Assembly (NCBI RefSeq): GCF_000376985.1
Contig: NZ_AQYA01000023.1
Coordinates: 1-54,512 of the forward strand
Source of the DNA: Streptococcus henryi DSM 19005
GTDB taxonomy: Bacteria > Bacillota > Bacilli > Lactobacillales > Streptococcaceae
Direction: 5' to 3'
DNA: 54,512 bases
Below the pieces are notes generated by a model, which did not search any database, was not told where the DNA came from, and saw only the letters and a list, made by a program, of their open reading frames with translations. The translations under genes and the position numbers were made by a program. Below are positions 42,567 through 51,610 of this stretch, piece after piece. Each line of letters begins with the position of its first letter. Position 1 is the stretch's first letter.

Positions 42567-44276
42567 TTATTCTTCCTCCTTCCCTTTCTGTGTTTCGTAA
42601 ATTTCACGATAGACCTTATTATTGGCTACGAGTTCAGCGTGCGTTCCTTCACCAATAAGACGGCCTTGATCAAGCACCAATATTTTATCTGCCTTAACAA
42701 CTGATGAAATCTTTTGGGCAACGATAACAGTTGTTGTCCCTTTCAAGTCATGATTAAGGGCTTCTTGTACCAATTTTTCTGATTTAGCATCAAGTGCTGA
42801 TGTTGAATCGTCAAGTACCAAGACTTTAGGATTTCCGATAACACCACGAGCGATAGACATACGTTGTTTTTGTCCACCTGAGAAGTTATTACCACGTTCT
42901 TCAACTTCACTTTGGTAAGTTTCGTCTAAACGGTCAATAAATTCTTTGGCTTGGGCAATCCCTGCCGCACGTTCTAGTCTTTCAAGATCCGCACCAGGTG
43001 CGCCTTGACGCAAATTATCAGCAATCGTTCCTGAGAAAAGGATAGCTTTTTGAAGAACGATAGAGACTGTCTCACGTAAAGTCTTTTGGTTGACTTCTTT
43101 CAAATCACGTCCGCCAATAGAAACCCTTCCCTCTTGAGGGTCAAAAAGTCGTGGAATAAGCTGCGCCAGCGTTGATTTACCGGCACCAGTGGCACCTACT
43201 ACACCAACCATTTGACCAGGCTCAATTTCAAATGAAATATTTTTAAGGGTTGGCTCAGCGTCATGTGGATAAGTGAAGCTAACATTGTCAAAGACGATTT
43301 TTCCGTCCAAGTCTTCATCAGGATTATCCACAAAAGTCATGGCAGGCTCTGTCTCAAGAATTTCAGTGATACGTTTAATGGAAATAGCTGCGCGGGATGC
43401 CTGCATTCCCATAAAGCTTGTCATGATAATGGCAAACATGATTTGCATGAGGTAGCTCATAAATGATGTAAAGCCACCAACTGCTTCCAAATTCGTTTCA
43501 AGCATGCCTGAAACAAGATAAAGAGAGGCAAAGATAGCCATGTAAGAGATGAACATCATCAAGGGTTGCAAAATTGAGAAACCATAACCAATAAAGAGGT
43601 TAAGTCCAAGAAGCTCATTTGAAGTCTCTTTGAACTTAGCATATTGTTCTCTCTCTTGAACGAAGGATTTGACCACACGGATACCGCGAAGGTTTTCCTT
43701 GGCAATGCTGTTCATTTTTTCCATTAAAGTTTGGAATTTACCGAAACGTGGTCCCATTTGACTCATAACAACAGCCATAACCGCCGCAATCAAGACAACC
43801 ATGACAATAATCATCCACCAGAGTTCAGGCAGAGTTCTAACCGCCATAATGAAGGCTCCGACAAAGAGCAGGGGAACACGGCTAAGAATAGTGAAAAGCA
43901 TCATGACCAAGTTTTGAATTTGAGTCACGTCATTGGTCATACGAACAACTAGGTTCCCGGCATTAAATTCTTCAACGTTTGCATATGAGAAACTTTGAAT
44001 TTTGCGGAAGGTTTCTTCACGAATATCTGCTGATACACCTTGAGCAATCTTAGCAGCAACAATGGTATTAAACATACCAGCAATGAGACCAATACCCGCA
44101 ATAACCAAAAGCCATTTCCCAACACGGAAAATTTCGTCTTGGTCATTCATCAAAACGGCTGTTAGAACGTCTTTCAAATAAGATGGCTGCAAGAGTGTCG
44201 TTGTCACCACAGTGGCCGTCAACAAGATAGACACCAAGGCAAACCACTTATAGCGTAAAATCGCCTTTTTAAACAT
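42567..44276 (-). CDS. Heterodimeric ABC exporter, subunit 1
   Basis: 569 aa, six membrane helices followed by an ATP-binding domain. Walker A is GATGAGKST, the signature is FSGGQKQ, and Walker B reads [12 protein letters not shown], where Asp replaces the catalytic Glu. This non-catalytic site is the hallmark of the first subunit of heterodimeric exporters. AAGGAG lies 8 nt before the ATG, and the gene overlaps the MarR gene by 8 bp. The substrate is unknown; drugs or peptides are usual for MarR-controlled pairs. Confidence 0.94.
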   Translation of the reverse strand: MFKKAILRYKWFALVSILLTATVVTTTLLQPSYLKDVLTAVLMNDQDEIFRVGKWLLVIAGIGLIAGMFNTIVAAKIAQGVSADIREETFRKIQSFSYANVEEFNAGNLVVRMTNDVTQIQNLVMMLFTILSRVPLLFVGAFIMAVRTLPELWWMIIVMVVLIAAVMAVVMSQMGPRFGKFQTLMEKMNSIAKENLRGIRVVKSFVQEREQYAKFKETSNELLGLNLFIGYGFSILQPLMMFISYMAIFASLYLVSGMLETNLEAVGGFTSFMSYLMQIMFAIIMTSFMGMQASRAAISIKRITEILETEPAMTFVDNPDEDLDGKIVFDNVSFTYPHDAEPTLKNISFEIEPGQMVGVVGATGAGKSTLAQLIPRLFDPQEGRVSIGGRDLKEVNQKTLRETVSIVLQKAILFSGTIADNLRQGAPGADLERLERAAGIAQAKEFIDRLDETYQSEVEERGNNFSGGQKQRMSIARGVIGNPKVLVLDDSTSALDAKSEKLVQEALNHDLKGTTTVIVAQKISSVVKADKILVLDQGRLIGEGTHAELVANNKVYREIYETQKGKEEE

Positions 44277-44718
44277 GTTTTTTCTCCTTATAAGTTATAA
44301 TATTTGCTTTCAATTGTTCTGCCCACTGCAAAACTTGTTGAAAGTCTTCTTTTGCGATATTTTGGAACAAAGAGTTACGAATCTCTTTATGAAAATCTTC
44401 AAGTCGACTGATCTTATCTCTGCCCTTAACCGTTAAAACAATTTGTTTATAGCGTTTATCCTCTTTAGAAGGAATGACCTCAATAAAGCCATTCTTTTCC
44501 ATTCGTTTGACAAGATTAGAAGCAACAGATTTTGACACTTTCATTTCTTGTTCGATATCTTTGACAAAGGTTTCTTGCTCTTTTCTATTGTTCAAATAAA
44601 GCAGAGCCCATCCTTGCGGACCAGCTAAATGTTCAATGCCTTTGTCCTTAGCCATATCATCGCAAACTTGTTCAAATTGATTGAGCAAATTTCTCAGATC
44701 TGCGATAGGATTTTCCAT
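44269..44718 (-). CDS. MarR-family transcriptional regulator
   Basis: 149 aa winged helix-turn-helix repressor. Recognition-helix text EQEMKVSKSVASNLVKRMEKNGFIE is followed by the wing E-D-K-R-Y-K-Q-I. GAGAGGAG lies upstream of the ATG. First gene of the marR-ABC-ABC operon. Two matching operator-like boxes overlap the promoter, so it probably represses the exporter until a ligand binds. Confidence 0.94.
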   Translation of the reverse strand: MENPIADLRNLLNQFEQVCDDMAKDKGIEHLAGPQGWALLYLNNRKEQETFVKDIEQEMKVSKSVASNLVKRMEKNGFIEVIPSKEDKRYKQIVLTVKGRDKISRLEDFHKEIRNSLFQNIAKEDFQQVLQWAEQLKANIITYKEKKHV

Positions 44719-44745
44719 AGCAACTCCTCTCTACTTAGTGATATA

Positions 44746-44792
44746 ATAATTCGCATGAGAACTATTATAGTTTCTATGAGAACCATTGTCAA
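44746..44792 (-). promoter_or_regulatory. MarR operon promoter with two operator boxes
   Basis: Minus strand TTGACA (44787-44792), 17 bp, TATAAT (44764-44769): perfect consensus. Two 18-bp boxes of the form GTTCTCAT-N2-GAA lie at 44767-44784 and 44746-44763, offset by 21 bp (two helical turns), covering the spacer and the start point. Confidence 0.8.
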
Positions 44793-44876
44793 GAAAAAGC
44801 TCTGCTATTTCAGAAAATGATTTAGAGAAAAAATGAGAGCCTTTACCTTTTGAAAGCCAAAAACACTATCTTATGG

Positions 44877-44882
44877 TATAAT
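44877..44882 (+). promoter_or_regulatory. gpsA -10 element
   Basis: TATAAT preceded by TGG, an extended -10; the mRNA would start about 30 nt before the gpsA ATG. Confidence 0.6.
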
Positions 44883-44916
44883 GAGAAATGATATTATGAC
44901 ATGTAAAGGAAAAACT

Positions 44917-45930
44917 ATGGAAAAGCAAAAAATTGCCGTCCTAGGTCCTGGGTCTTGGGGAACTGCTCTTGCGCAGGTTCTCAATGATAATGGACATGAT
45001 GTGACGCTCTGGGGAAATATCCCAGCTCAAATTGAGGAATTACAAACACATCATACAAATACACATTATTTCAAGGATGTTGTTCTTGATGATAAAATCA
45101 AGGCTACTCTTGATTTGAAAGAAGCACTTGCTGATACTGATGCCATTCTTTTTGTAGTGCCAACAAAGGTTACTCGATTGGTTGCTAAGCAAGTGGCTGA
45201 GATGCTTGACCACAAGGTCATTGTCATGCATGCTTCAAAAGGTTTAGAGCCAGGCACTCATGAACGTTTGTCAACTATTTTAGAGGAAGAAATTCCTACT
45301 GATCTTCGTTCTGAAATTGTTGTTGTTTCTGGACCAAGTCACGCTGAGGAAACAATCGTTCGTGATATTACCTTGATTACAGCTGCTTCTAAAAATCACG
45401 ATGCTGCTAAATACGTGCAAGAACTTTTCAGCAATAACTACTTCCGCCTTTATACTAACTCAGATGTTATCGGTGTCGAAACTGCTGGGGCTCTTAAAAA
45501 CATTATTGCTGTTGGAGCCGGAGCTCTTCATGGGCTTGGTTACGGAGACAATGCCAAAGCCGCTGTTATCACTCGCGGACTTGCTGAAATTACACGTTTA
45601 GGTGTTAAAATGGGGGCAAATCCACTTACCTATAGCGGGTTATCTGGTGTAGGAGACCTTATCGTAACAGGGACTTCTATTCATTCTCGTAACTGGCGTG
45701 CCGGTGATGCCCTAGGTCGCGGAGAAAAATTAGAAGACATTGAAAAGAACATGGGCATGGTGATTGAAGGAATTTCAACAACAAAAGTTGCCTATGAAAT
45801 CGCTCAAGAATTGGATGTCTATATGCCAATCACAAGTGCAATCTACAAAGTTATCTATGAAGGTGCTGATGTCAAAGAAAGCATCATTAACATGATGTCC
45901 AATGAATTCCGCTCAGAAAATGAGTGGTAA
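44917..45930 (+). CDS. gpsA: Glycerol-3-phosphate dehydrogenase (NAD(P)+)
   Basis: 337 aa from the ATG at 44917 (AAAGGA 6 nt upstream). The upstream in-frame ATG lies in the promoter. An N-terminal Rossmann motif [13 protein letters not shown] at 9-21 is followed by the catalytic Lys in GALKNI near 192. It reduces dihydroxyacetone phosphate to sn-glycerol-3-phosphate for phospholipid synthesis. It is followed after 36 bp by galU, a conserved streptococcal pair. Confidence 0.96.
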   Translation: MEKQKIAVLGPGSWGTALAQVLNDNGHDVTLWGNIPAQIEELQTHHTNTHYFKDVVLDDKIKATLDLKEALADTDAILFVVPTKVTRLVAKQVAEMLDHKVIVMHASKGLEPGTHERLSTILEEEIPTDLRSEIVVVSGPSHAEETIVRDITLITAASKNHDAAKYVQELFSNNYFRLYTNSDVIGVETAGALKNIIAVGAGALHGLGYGDNAKAAVITRGLAEITRLGVKMGANPLTYSGLSGVGDLIVTGTSIHSRNWRAGDALGRGEKLEDIEKNMGMVIEGISTTKVAYEIAQELDVYMPITSAIYKVIYEGADVKESIINMMSNEFRSENEW

Positions 45931-45966
45931 TATATTGCTAAAGTAATTGATACCAAGGAGATTCTA

Positions 45967-46884
45967 ATGAAGAAAGTCAGAAAAGCCGTTATCCCTGCTG
46001 CAGGTCTTGGAACTCGTTTCCTTCCTGCTACTAAAGCTCTTGCCAAAGAAATGTTACCAATCGTTGACAAACCAACTATTCAATTTATTGTTGAAGAAGC
46101 ATTGCGCTCAGGCATCGAAGATATTTTGGTTGTCACTGGTAAATCAAAACGTTCTATTGAAGACCATTTTGACTCAAACTTCGAATTGGAATACAATTTG
46201 AAAGAAAAAGGGAAGAATGACCTTCTTAAATTAGTTGATGAAACAACTGGCATCCATCTTCACTTCATCCGCCAAAGTCACCCACGTGGACTTGGTGATG
46301 CTGTTCTTCAAGCAAAAGCCTTTGTTGGCAATGAACCATTCGTTGTTATGTTAGGCGATGACCTTATGGACATTACAGATAGTAAAGCTGTGCCATTGAC
46401 CAAACAGCTTATGAATGACTACGAAGCTACACATGCATCTACAATTGCTGTTATGCCTGTTCCACACGAAGAAGTTTCAGCTTACGGTGTTATTGCACCT
46501 CAAGGCGCTGGTGTTAACGGACTTTACAGTGTTGATACTTTTGTTGAAAAACCGGCTCCAGAAGATGCTCCTAGCGACCTTGCTATCATTGGCCGTTACC
46601 TACTCACACCAGAAATTTTCAACATTCTTGAAAAACAAGCACCTGGTGCTGGTAATGAAATTCAGTTGACTGACGCTATCGATACCCTCAATAAAACACA
46701 ACGCGTTTTTGCCCGTGAATTCACTGGCAACCGTTATGATGTTGGTGACAAATTTGGTTTCATGAAGACTTCAATTGATTACGCTCTTCAACACCCACAA
46801 GTAAAAGATGATTTGAAACAATACATCATTGATCTTGGAAAAAAATTGGAAAATAAACCAGCTGCTAAAAAATCAGCAGAGTAA
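45967..46884 (+). CDS. galU: UTP-glucose-1-phosphate uridylyltransferase
   Basis: 305 aa. The nucleotide-binding [17 protein letters not shown] lies at 14-30, with VMLGDDLMD near 130 and VEKP in the sugar-binding half. It makes UDP-glucose for cell-wall polysaccharide, glycolipid and galactose metabolism. It has its own AAGGAG and probably shares the gpsA transcript. A strong terminator follows. Confidence 0.96.
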   Translation: MKKVRKAVIPAAGLGTRFLPATKALAKEMLPIVDKPTIQFIVEEALRSGIEDILVVTGKSKRSIEDHFDSNFELEYNLKEKGKNDLLKLVDETTGIHLHFIRQSHPRGLGDAVLQAKAFVGNEPFVVMLGDDLMDITDSKAVPLTKQLMNDYEATHASTIAVMPVPHEEVSAYGVIAPQGAGVNGLYSVDTFVEKPAPEDAPSDLAIIGRYLLTPEIFNILEKQAPGAGNEIQLTDAIDTLNKTQRVFAREFTGNRYDVGDKFGFMKTSIDYALQHPQVKDDLKQYIIDLGKKLENKPAAKKSAE

Positions 46885-46892
46885 CATAAGCA

Positions 46893-46933
46893 AAAATAGC
46901 TAAAAACCTTGATTCAAGATTTTTAGCTATTTT
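46893..46933. terminator. Bidirectional terminator between galU and the rhomboid gene
   Basis: Perfect 14-bp arms AAAATAGCTAAAAA and TTTTTAGCTATTTT with a 13-base loop. Confidence 0.9.
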
Positions 46934-46966
46934 AATTTTATCTAGAACGTTAGAGGCATTGAAAAA

Positions 46967-47647
46967 TCAGAACAGTGTTATCAAAACAGATCCAAGGACA
47001 AATATAAAGTAACCAAATCCTGCTAGAATCCTTTGCCAAGGTTTAAAAATTTGCTTTTCATACTGCGCTGGAAGACATATGGCTAGCAAAGCACCTCCGA
47101 TAACACCTCCTAGATGTCCTGCAATCCCAACATTTGGAGTGAAAATGTTGAAAACTAAATTGATTAGGATAAGAATTTGATATGAACGCCCCAGGTGCTT
47201 TAAGTAAGGATTTCGACCAAAATATCCGATAATGACAATAGCTGCAAACAAACCAAATAATGAAGTTGAGGCACCAGCTGCAACTGCATTTGGACTTGAA
47301 ACCATTGTTAGAGCATTTCCAGATATACCGGCAAGAATATACATAACTAAAAAGCGACGACTTCCCCAAATCTGCTCTGCCATTTGACCGACAAAATAGA
47401 GAGTCAAAGCGTTAAAGAAAAAATGCTCCCATCCAAAATGTACAAAAATCGGTGTCACTAAACGCCACAACTGATTTGGATAAGCTTTCACATACACACC
47501 CAGCATTCCTCCAAAATCAAAGACTGCTTGAACTGAGCTTGCTTGGCCAAAGTAAATGATTTGCATGGCAACAAAAATAAGGCTAGTTAATCCTAGTAAA
47601 CTAATCGTTACTGGCGTCTTTTTAAATTCTCTCTTTAATGCCGTCAT
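46967..47647 (-). CDS. Rhomboid-family intramembrane serine protease
   Basis: 226 aa, about seven membrane helices. The catalytic Ser127 lies in AGASTSLFG and His178 in AGHLGG; Asn79 in HFFFNA contributes to the oxyanion hole. It cleaves membrane proteins within the bilayer; substrates are unknown. Its ATG overlaps the stop of the cyclo-ligase gene (ATGA), a conserved pair in streptococci. Confidence 0.95.
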   Translation of the reverse strand: MTALKREFKKTPVTISLLGLTSLIFVAMQIIYFGQASSVQAVFDFGGMLGVYVKAYPNQLWRLVTPIFVHFGWEHFFFNALTLYFVGQMAEQIWGSRRFLVMYILAGISGNALTMVSSPNAVAAGASTSLFGLFAAIVIIGYFGRNPYLKHLGRSYQILILINLVFNIFTPNVGIAGHLGGVIGGALLAICLPAQYEKQIFKPWQRILAGFGYFIFVLGSVLITLF

Positions 47648-48171
47648 TGACTCAATACCTCCTTAACAGCTATATCATGAACATCTTCGACAAAAGATGC
47701 TTTTTGAAAATCATAAATTGTACTGACTGTCATTCCTTCATAATCAGATAGATAGCGGTCATAATAGCCACCACCGTACCCAATGCGATAACCCTCACTA
47801 TTAAATACTACACCCGGGACATGAATCATATCAATCTCAGACTTTGAAACAGCCAAGCTACTCTTAGGCTCCAGAAGACCGAATCTCGTTTGTTCCAGAT
47901 TCTCCTCATCATAAAGCACAAAATCCATATTTCCTTGCCCGTAAGTCTTGGGAACCACAATAGTCTTACCATCGGCTTGCGCAGCCGAGATGAAGAGTTT
48001 AGTATTATATTCAAAGTCAAAAGCTAGATATGTAGCAATTACTTTACTCTCTTGATAGGCTTTGGTTAATAGCAGAGCTTCAAGTAACAGTTTATCTTTT
48101 CTAAGTTTTTCTGACTGATTATGAGATTTTAATTTTTTCAGTATATCTTGTCGAAGAATGATTTTTTCCAT
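47644..48171 (-). CDS. 5-formyltetrahydrofolate cyclo-ligase
   Basis: 175 aa. It converts 5-formyl-THF to 5,10-methenyl-THF with ATP. The signature GYRIGYGGGYYDRYL near 127-141 and the N-terminal K-L-R-K-D-K-type basic segment are present. First gene of the pair with the rhomboid protease. No obvious Shine-Dalgarno sequence. The intergenic region upstream carries a CiaR-controlled small RNA on the other strand. Confidence 0.94.
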   Translation of the reverse strand: MEKIILRQDILKKLKSHNQSEKLRKDKLLLEALLLTKAYQESKVIATYLAFDFEYNTKLFISAAQADGKTIVVPKTYGQGNMDFVLYDEENLEQTRFGLLEPKSSLAVSKSEIDMIHVPGVVFNSEGYRIGYGGGYYDRYLSDYEGMTVSTIYDFQKASFVEDVHDIAVKEVLSQ

Positions 48172-48248
48172 GTTAATATCATACCACGAATAGGTAGTTT
48201 TTACCGATTTTTAAAATTCAAGCAATTTTTTTGGAAACCTGAATTCAT

Positions 48249-48281
48249 TTTAAGGTTTCTTTAAGGTTTCTCCGCTATACT
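48249..48281 (+). promoter_or_regulatory. CiaR-dependent promoter
   Basis: An exact direct repeat TTTAAG-N5-TTTAAG (48249-48254 and 48260-48265) is followed after 10 bp by TATACT (48276-48281). This is the binding-site geometry of the response regulator CiaR at csRNA promoters. There is no -35 hexamer. Confidence 0.9.
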
Positions 48282-48287
48282 ACTCCT

Positions 48288-48436
48288 ATCCTAAATAGGC
48301 GGTTACCCTGACCGCTGGGAAAATAGGCTTCCCTCTTATTTTCCCCTTTTCATAAATCTCCTGGGCATGGTTGAAAAATCGTGCCCTACCCTTTTCTCAA
48401 GGTCCTTGCTTTTCGGCAAGGGCCTTTTGTTTTTCT
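48288..48436 (+). ncRNA. cia-dependent small RNA (csRNA)
   Basis: About 148 nt from the CiaR promoter to a strong terminator (AAGGTCCTTGC pairs with GCAAGGGCCTT, 48399-48426, then a T-rich tail). Internal hairpins are GCGGT/ACCGC, GGGAAAATA/TATTTTCCC and GGGCATG/CGTGCCC. Pyrimidine-rich single-stranded patches such as AAATCTCCTGG are complementary to Shine-Dalgarno sequences, as in known csRNAs that block translation. No ORF is apparent. Confidence 0.83.
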
Positions 48437-48448
48437 GACTAAATCAAA

Positions 48449-48473
48449 AACACCTGCCAAGACGGCAGATGTA
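48449..48473 (-). terminator. Terminator of the dapH-deacetylase operon
   Basis: Minus-strand ACATCTGCC-GTCTT-GGCAGGTGT followed by five T. Confidence 0.88.
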
Positions 48474-48478
48474 GGTTA

Positions 48479-49609
48479 TTATTGAGCCTTATACTTCAAG
48501 AATTTTGAAATTTCTTCCACGGCAAATGGCAGAGCTTCTTCTTTTGGACTCATTTTAGGGTGGTGAAGGGCGTAAGGTGTGTCCACTCCCAGCCAGAACA
48601 TGACACCAGGGATTTTATTGAGCAAATAACCAAAATCTTCTCCTGTCATGGCAGGCGGACAATCAATAAGGTTAACAGCTTTGCTATTGCCAAAGAAATC
48701 CATGAGATCACGGGCAAGTTCAGGGTTGTTTTCTACAGGCAAGTAGCCACCTTGTTTAAGCTCTACTTCTACTTCCATAGCAAAAGCAGCGGCCACGCCT
48801 TGAGCGATTTCAGTGAGGCGCTTTTGAATGAGCAGACTCATGTCTTGGGTCAAGGTACGGCTTGTCCCGTGGAGCTTGGCTGTGTCCGCAATGACATTGT
48901 TGGTTGTTCCAGCGTGCATAGAACCAAAAGTCACTACACCACCCTGGATAGGGTCAACATTTCGGCTAACAATGGTTTGAACCTGAGTGACAAAATAAGA
49001 AGCTGCAACCAAGGCGTCATTAGCTTCATGTGGAAAGGCAGCATGACCACCTTTTCCTTTGAAGGTCACCCAAACTTCACAAGTCCCAGCAAAGAGGGTG
49101 CCAGTATTTGTGGCAATATCACCAACCTTAAAGTCAGGGCGCACATGAAGGCCATAAAACTCATCAGGTTTCCAGTCACCAAAGGCGCCATCTTCATACA
49201 TGAGCATACCACCAGCAAAATTCTCTTCTGCTGGTTGGAAGAGAAAGAGCAGATTATTCTTGGGTTGTGTCTGCACTAATTCATTGAGAAGACCGAGTGC
49301 TGTTGTCATGTGCATGTCGTGGCCGCAAGCATGCATACGTCCTTCATGAGTGCTCTTGAAGTCTAGGCCTGTTTCTTCAATAATTGGCAGAGCATCAATA
49401 TCCGTACGCCAGCCAATAGTTTTCTCTGGAGCAGAACCTTTTAGAAAAACCAGAATCCCAGTTCTCCAAGTTTTTTGCTCTACAAAATCTTTACCAGCCG
49501 TAATCTCAGCAATGCGTTCCAAAAGATAGGCTTGAGTCTTAAACTCCTCCAAACCAATCTCAGGAATTTGGTGCAAATCACGACGGATAGTGATTAAATT
49601 AAGTTTCAT
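48479..49609 (-). CDS. N-acetyldiaminopimelate deacetylase
   Basis: 376 aa, M20 amidohydrolase. Metal-binding motifs [10 protein letters not shown] near 92-101 and [10 protein letters not shown] near 129-138, plus the late TGEDFGY and HHPKM, are present. It removes acetate from N-acetyl-LL-diaminopimelate in the acetyl branch of lysine/DAP synthesis. AAAGGA lies upstream of the ATG. It follows dapH by 52 bp, the normal partner, so the two act in sequence. Confidence 0.95.
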   Translation of the reverse strand: MKLNLITIRRDLHQIPEIGLEEFKTQAYLLERIAEITAGKDFVEQKTWRTGILVFLKGSAPEKTIGWRTDIDALPIIEETGLDFKSTHEGRMHACGHDMHMTTALGLLNELVQTQPKNNLLFLFQPAEENFAGGMLMYEDGAFGDWKPDEFYGLHVRPDFKVGDIATNTGTLFAGTCEVWVTFKGKGGHAAFPHEANDALVAASYFVTQVQTIVSRNVDPIQGGVVTFGSMHAGTTNNVIADTAKLHGTSRTLTQDMSLLIQKRLTEIAQGVAAAFAMEVEVELKQGGYLPVENNPELARDLMDFFGNSKAVNLIDCPPAMTGEDFGYLLNKIPGVMFWLGVDTPYALHHPKMSPKEEALPFAVEEISKFLKYKAQ

Positions 49610-49661
49610 ATCTATTTTCCTTTATGTAACGAAAAACTTGTGTTACCACAAGCCTTTTCGA

Positions 49662-50360
49662 TTATAAGTTTCTTAACGCATCTTCCAATGCAGTCTTTTG
49701 TTGTGTTCTCTCATCGATTTCTTTGATGATACGAGCTGGAACACCGGCAACAACAACGTTTTCTGGAACATCTTGAGTGACGATAGCACCTGCCGCAACG
49801 ACTGATCCGCTACCGATTTGAACACCTTCAATAACAACAGCATTAGCTCCGACAAGAACATTATCACCGACACGAACTGGTTCAGCTGAAGCTGGTTCGA
49901 TAACACCGGCAAGGACAGCGCCTGCTCCGATGTGGCTATTTTTACCGACAGTGGCGCGACCCCCAAGGATAGCACCCATGTCAATCATAGTTCCAGCACC
50001 AATTTCAGCACCGATATTGATAACAGCACCCATCATGACAACAGCATTGTCTTCGATAGTCACTTGGTCACGGATAATAGCTCCTGGCTCGATACGAGCA
50101 TTGATGTTACGTTTGTCAAGCAATGGCACAGCTGAGTTACGGCCATCTTGCTCGACAACATAATCTTTATTTTCAGTTAAGTTAGCAAGCAATGGCTCGA
50201 TGTCTTTCCAGTCACCGAAAAGAACATTACCCAATTTCACTACTGAAGCTGGCACTTCCGCAGCCAATTGACCTTCAAAAGTCACTTTAACATTCGTTTT
50301 CTTTTCAGCATTGCCGATAAAAGCAATAATTTCCTGTGCAGACATTTTTTGAGCAGTCAT
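49662..50360 (-). CDS. dapH: Tetrahydrodipicolinate N-acetyltransferase
   Basis: 232 aa. The C-terminal two thirds are a left-handed beta helix of hexapeptide repeats (I-x-x-G-A-x from about residue 85 to 200), and the N-terminal alpha/beta part starts near [11 protein letters not shown]. It acetylates tetrahydrodipicolinate in the acetyl DAP pathway. An in-frame Met five codons downstream is a possible alternative start. No Shine-Dalgarno sequence precedes the first ATG; CTCTTGGTAT stands there. It is also annotated dapD in some genomes. Confidence 0.95.
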   Translation of the reverse strand: MTAQKMSAQEIIAFIGNAEKKTNVKVTFEGQLAAEVPASVVKLGNVLFGDWKDIEPLLANLTENKDYVVEQDGRNSAVPLLDKRNINARIEPGAIIRDQVTIEDNAVVMMGAVINIGAEIGAGTMIDMGAILGGRATVGKNSHIGAGAVLAGVIEPASAEPVRVGDNVLVGANAVVIEGVQIGSGSVVAAGAIVTQDVPENVVVAGVPARIIKEIDERTQQKTALEDALRNL

Positions 50361-50570
50361 AGTTTCATACCAAGAGCATTAATAAGCGAGTTAAAAATGG
50401 GAATCCAAGCAAGTGTACAGACACACTAGAAGGTTCGACTTTCTCACAACGCTATTAGTTTAGGTTCTGTTTCAAAACATTTCCCTCACCAAATACCCTA
50501 TTCCTTCCATTTCAAAGTTAGTTAGCTATTATTATACCAAATATTCAGAAAATTGGGAAATAATTTGGAT
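50361..50570 (-). other. dapH 5' region
   Basis: On the minus strand, a GTGTGTCTGTACAC hairpin-like segment, CTTGG and ATTTTT, then CTCTTGGTAT adjoining the ATG. This order is shared with the glyS leader. No gene. Confidence 0.45.
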
Positions 50571-50599
50571 AAAAAAATGACCTCCTTTCGAAAGTCATT
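50571..50599 (-). terminator. Terminator of the LPxTG gene
   Basis: Minus-strand AATGACTTTC-GAAA-GGAGGTCATT followed by six or more T. Confidence 0.9.
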
Positions 50600-50652
50600 T
50601 ATATCTATTATATCTATAAAACTCAAAATAACTAAGTTTATGATTTATTGCA

Positions 50653-51366
50653 TTAATTTCTACGGTAAGCTTTAAAACCTAGCATTGAAAGAAGCATAGT
50701 CATACCTAAAACACTCAAAATAGACGCTGTTGTGTTAGATTCACCTGTATGCGGTAATTGATTTTTAACATCATTTTGCTGAGCTGTTTCTTTATTGGCT
50801 TTAGCAACTGTCAATTCAGCAGAAGTTTTTGTCGTAGTCGAGTTTTCCGAAGTAGCTAGAACTTCAGTTGACGATGGGGTTTCTGTCGCTACAGGAGTAT
50901 CTGTTGTCGCTGGAGTTTCTGCCGCAACAGGAATATCTGTTATCGCTGGAGTTTCTGTTGCTACAGGAGCATCTGTTATCGCTGGGGGTTCCGTTGCTAC
51001 AGGAGTCTCTGTTGTCGCTGGGGGTTCTGCTGTCGTTGGAGTTTCTGTCGCTACTGGAGTATCTTTTGTTACATTGTCTATCACTTTGTAGTATGTTCCA
51101 TCATCATTGAAAATCCAAACGCTAGTGGCTGCAATGGTATTTGGATTATCAAGGAAATCGTCTGTTGTTGAAGAGTCTCCAAAAACATCAGGATGAGCTT
51201 GAACGTAAGCATATGTAGCATCTGGATTGCTTTGTGACTGAGCGATACGAATATGTTCTTCTGCTGTTAAGTTGTCAGCGAAGACTGTTGATGTCGCAAG
51301 CGTAACTGTCGCCAATAAAGCTGCCGATGTCAGGCCAACAGATTTAAAAAGTTTTTTCTTTTTCAT
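50653..51366 (-). CDS. LPxTG-anchored surface protein with Pro/Thr-rich repeats
   Basis: 237 aa from the ATG at 51366 (AAGGGAG 8 nt upstream). It has an N-terminal signal peptide with cleavage expected after VFA (about residue 30), then a short unique domain (about 31-100, with repeated Asp/Asn and V-W-I-F-N-D-D-G-T-Y-Y-K). Eleven six-residue repeats (P-x-x-T/A-E/D-x) at 104-169 are followed by an LPHTG sortase motif at 204-208, a hydrophobic segment and a Y-R-R-N tail. Sortase A should anchor it to peptidoglycan. Ligand unknown. Its promoter contains a 12-base G tract, suggesting phase-variable expression. Confidence 0.92.
   Translation of the reverse strand: MKKKKLFKSVGLTSAALLATVTLATSTVFADNLTAEEHIRIAQSQSNPDATYAYVQAHPDVFGDSSTTDDFLDNPNTIAATSVWIFNDDGTYYKVIDNVTKDTPVATETPTTAEPPATTETPVATEPPAITDAPVATETPAITDIPVAAETPATTDTPVATETPSSTEVLATSENSTTTKTSAELTVAKANKETAQQNDVKNQLPHTGESNTTASILSVLGMTMLLSMLGFKAYRRN
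50860..51057 (-). repeat. 18-bp tandem repeats encoding the Pro/Thr stalk
   Basis: Eleven imperfect copies of an 18-bp unit, alternating between PVATET-like and PAITDx/PATTxT-like hexapeptides. The pattern fits a 36-bp higher-order unit and a potential for length variation. Confidence 0.85.
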
Positions 51367-51410
51367 TTTAAACACTCCCTTATGTGTAAAAAGTTAGAAT
51401 TTCACAACTA

Positions 51411-51442
51411 ATTATACCCCCCCCCCCCGACTTTCTTGTCAA
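51411..51442 (-). promoter_or_regulatory. LPxTG gene promoter with poly-G spacer
   Basis: Minus strand TTGACA (51437-51442) and TATAAT (51411-51416) are both perfect but separated by 20 bp, of which 12 are consecutive G (51417-51428). Slippage of the tract would reset the spacing; nine G would give the optimal 17 bp. Confidence 0.9.
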
Positions 51443-51536
51443 GGATTTTTCACATTTTTTAAAAATTTCTCAGATATTTTGACTTTTTCAACTTTCATTA
51501 GATAACACATATTATATTATCTTTTCTCCCAAATAT

Positions 51537-51565
51537 AAAAATCTCTCCTCAATTGAGAAGAGATT
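51537..51565 (-). terminator. Terminator downstream of relBE (copy 1)
   Basis: Minus-strand AATCTCTTCTC-AATT-GAGGAGAGATT, then TTTTATATTT. Nearly identical to the pgi terminator at 52341-52371. Confidence 0.8.
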
Positions 51566-51610
51566 GTGATTTTATAATATTTAAAATATCAAAAATTTTG
51601 ATATATACAT

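Noticed and set aside
48560..49279. 239-codon plus-strand frame opposite the deacetylase gene
   Set aside because: It is the antisense shadow of a well-conserved M20 gene, with no RBS or recognisable domain.
50795..51110. Val/Gly-rich plus-strand frames opposite the LPxTG repeats
   Set aside because: They are antisense translation of the tandem repeats.
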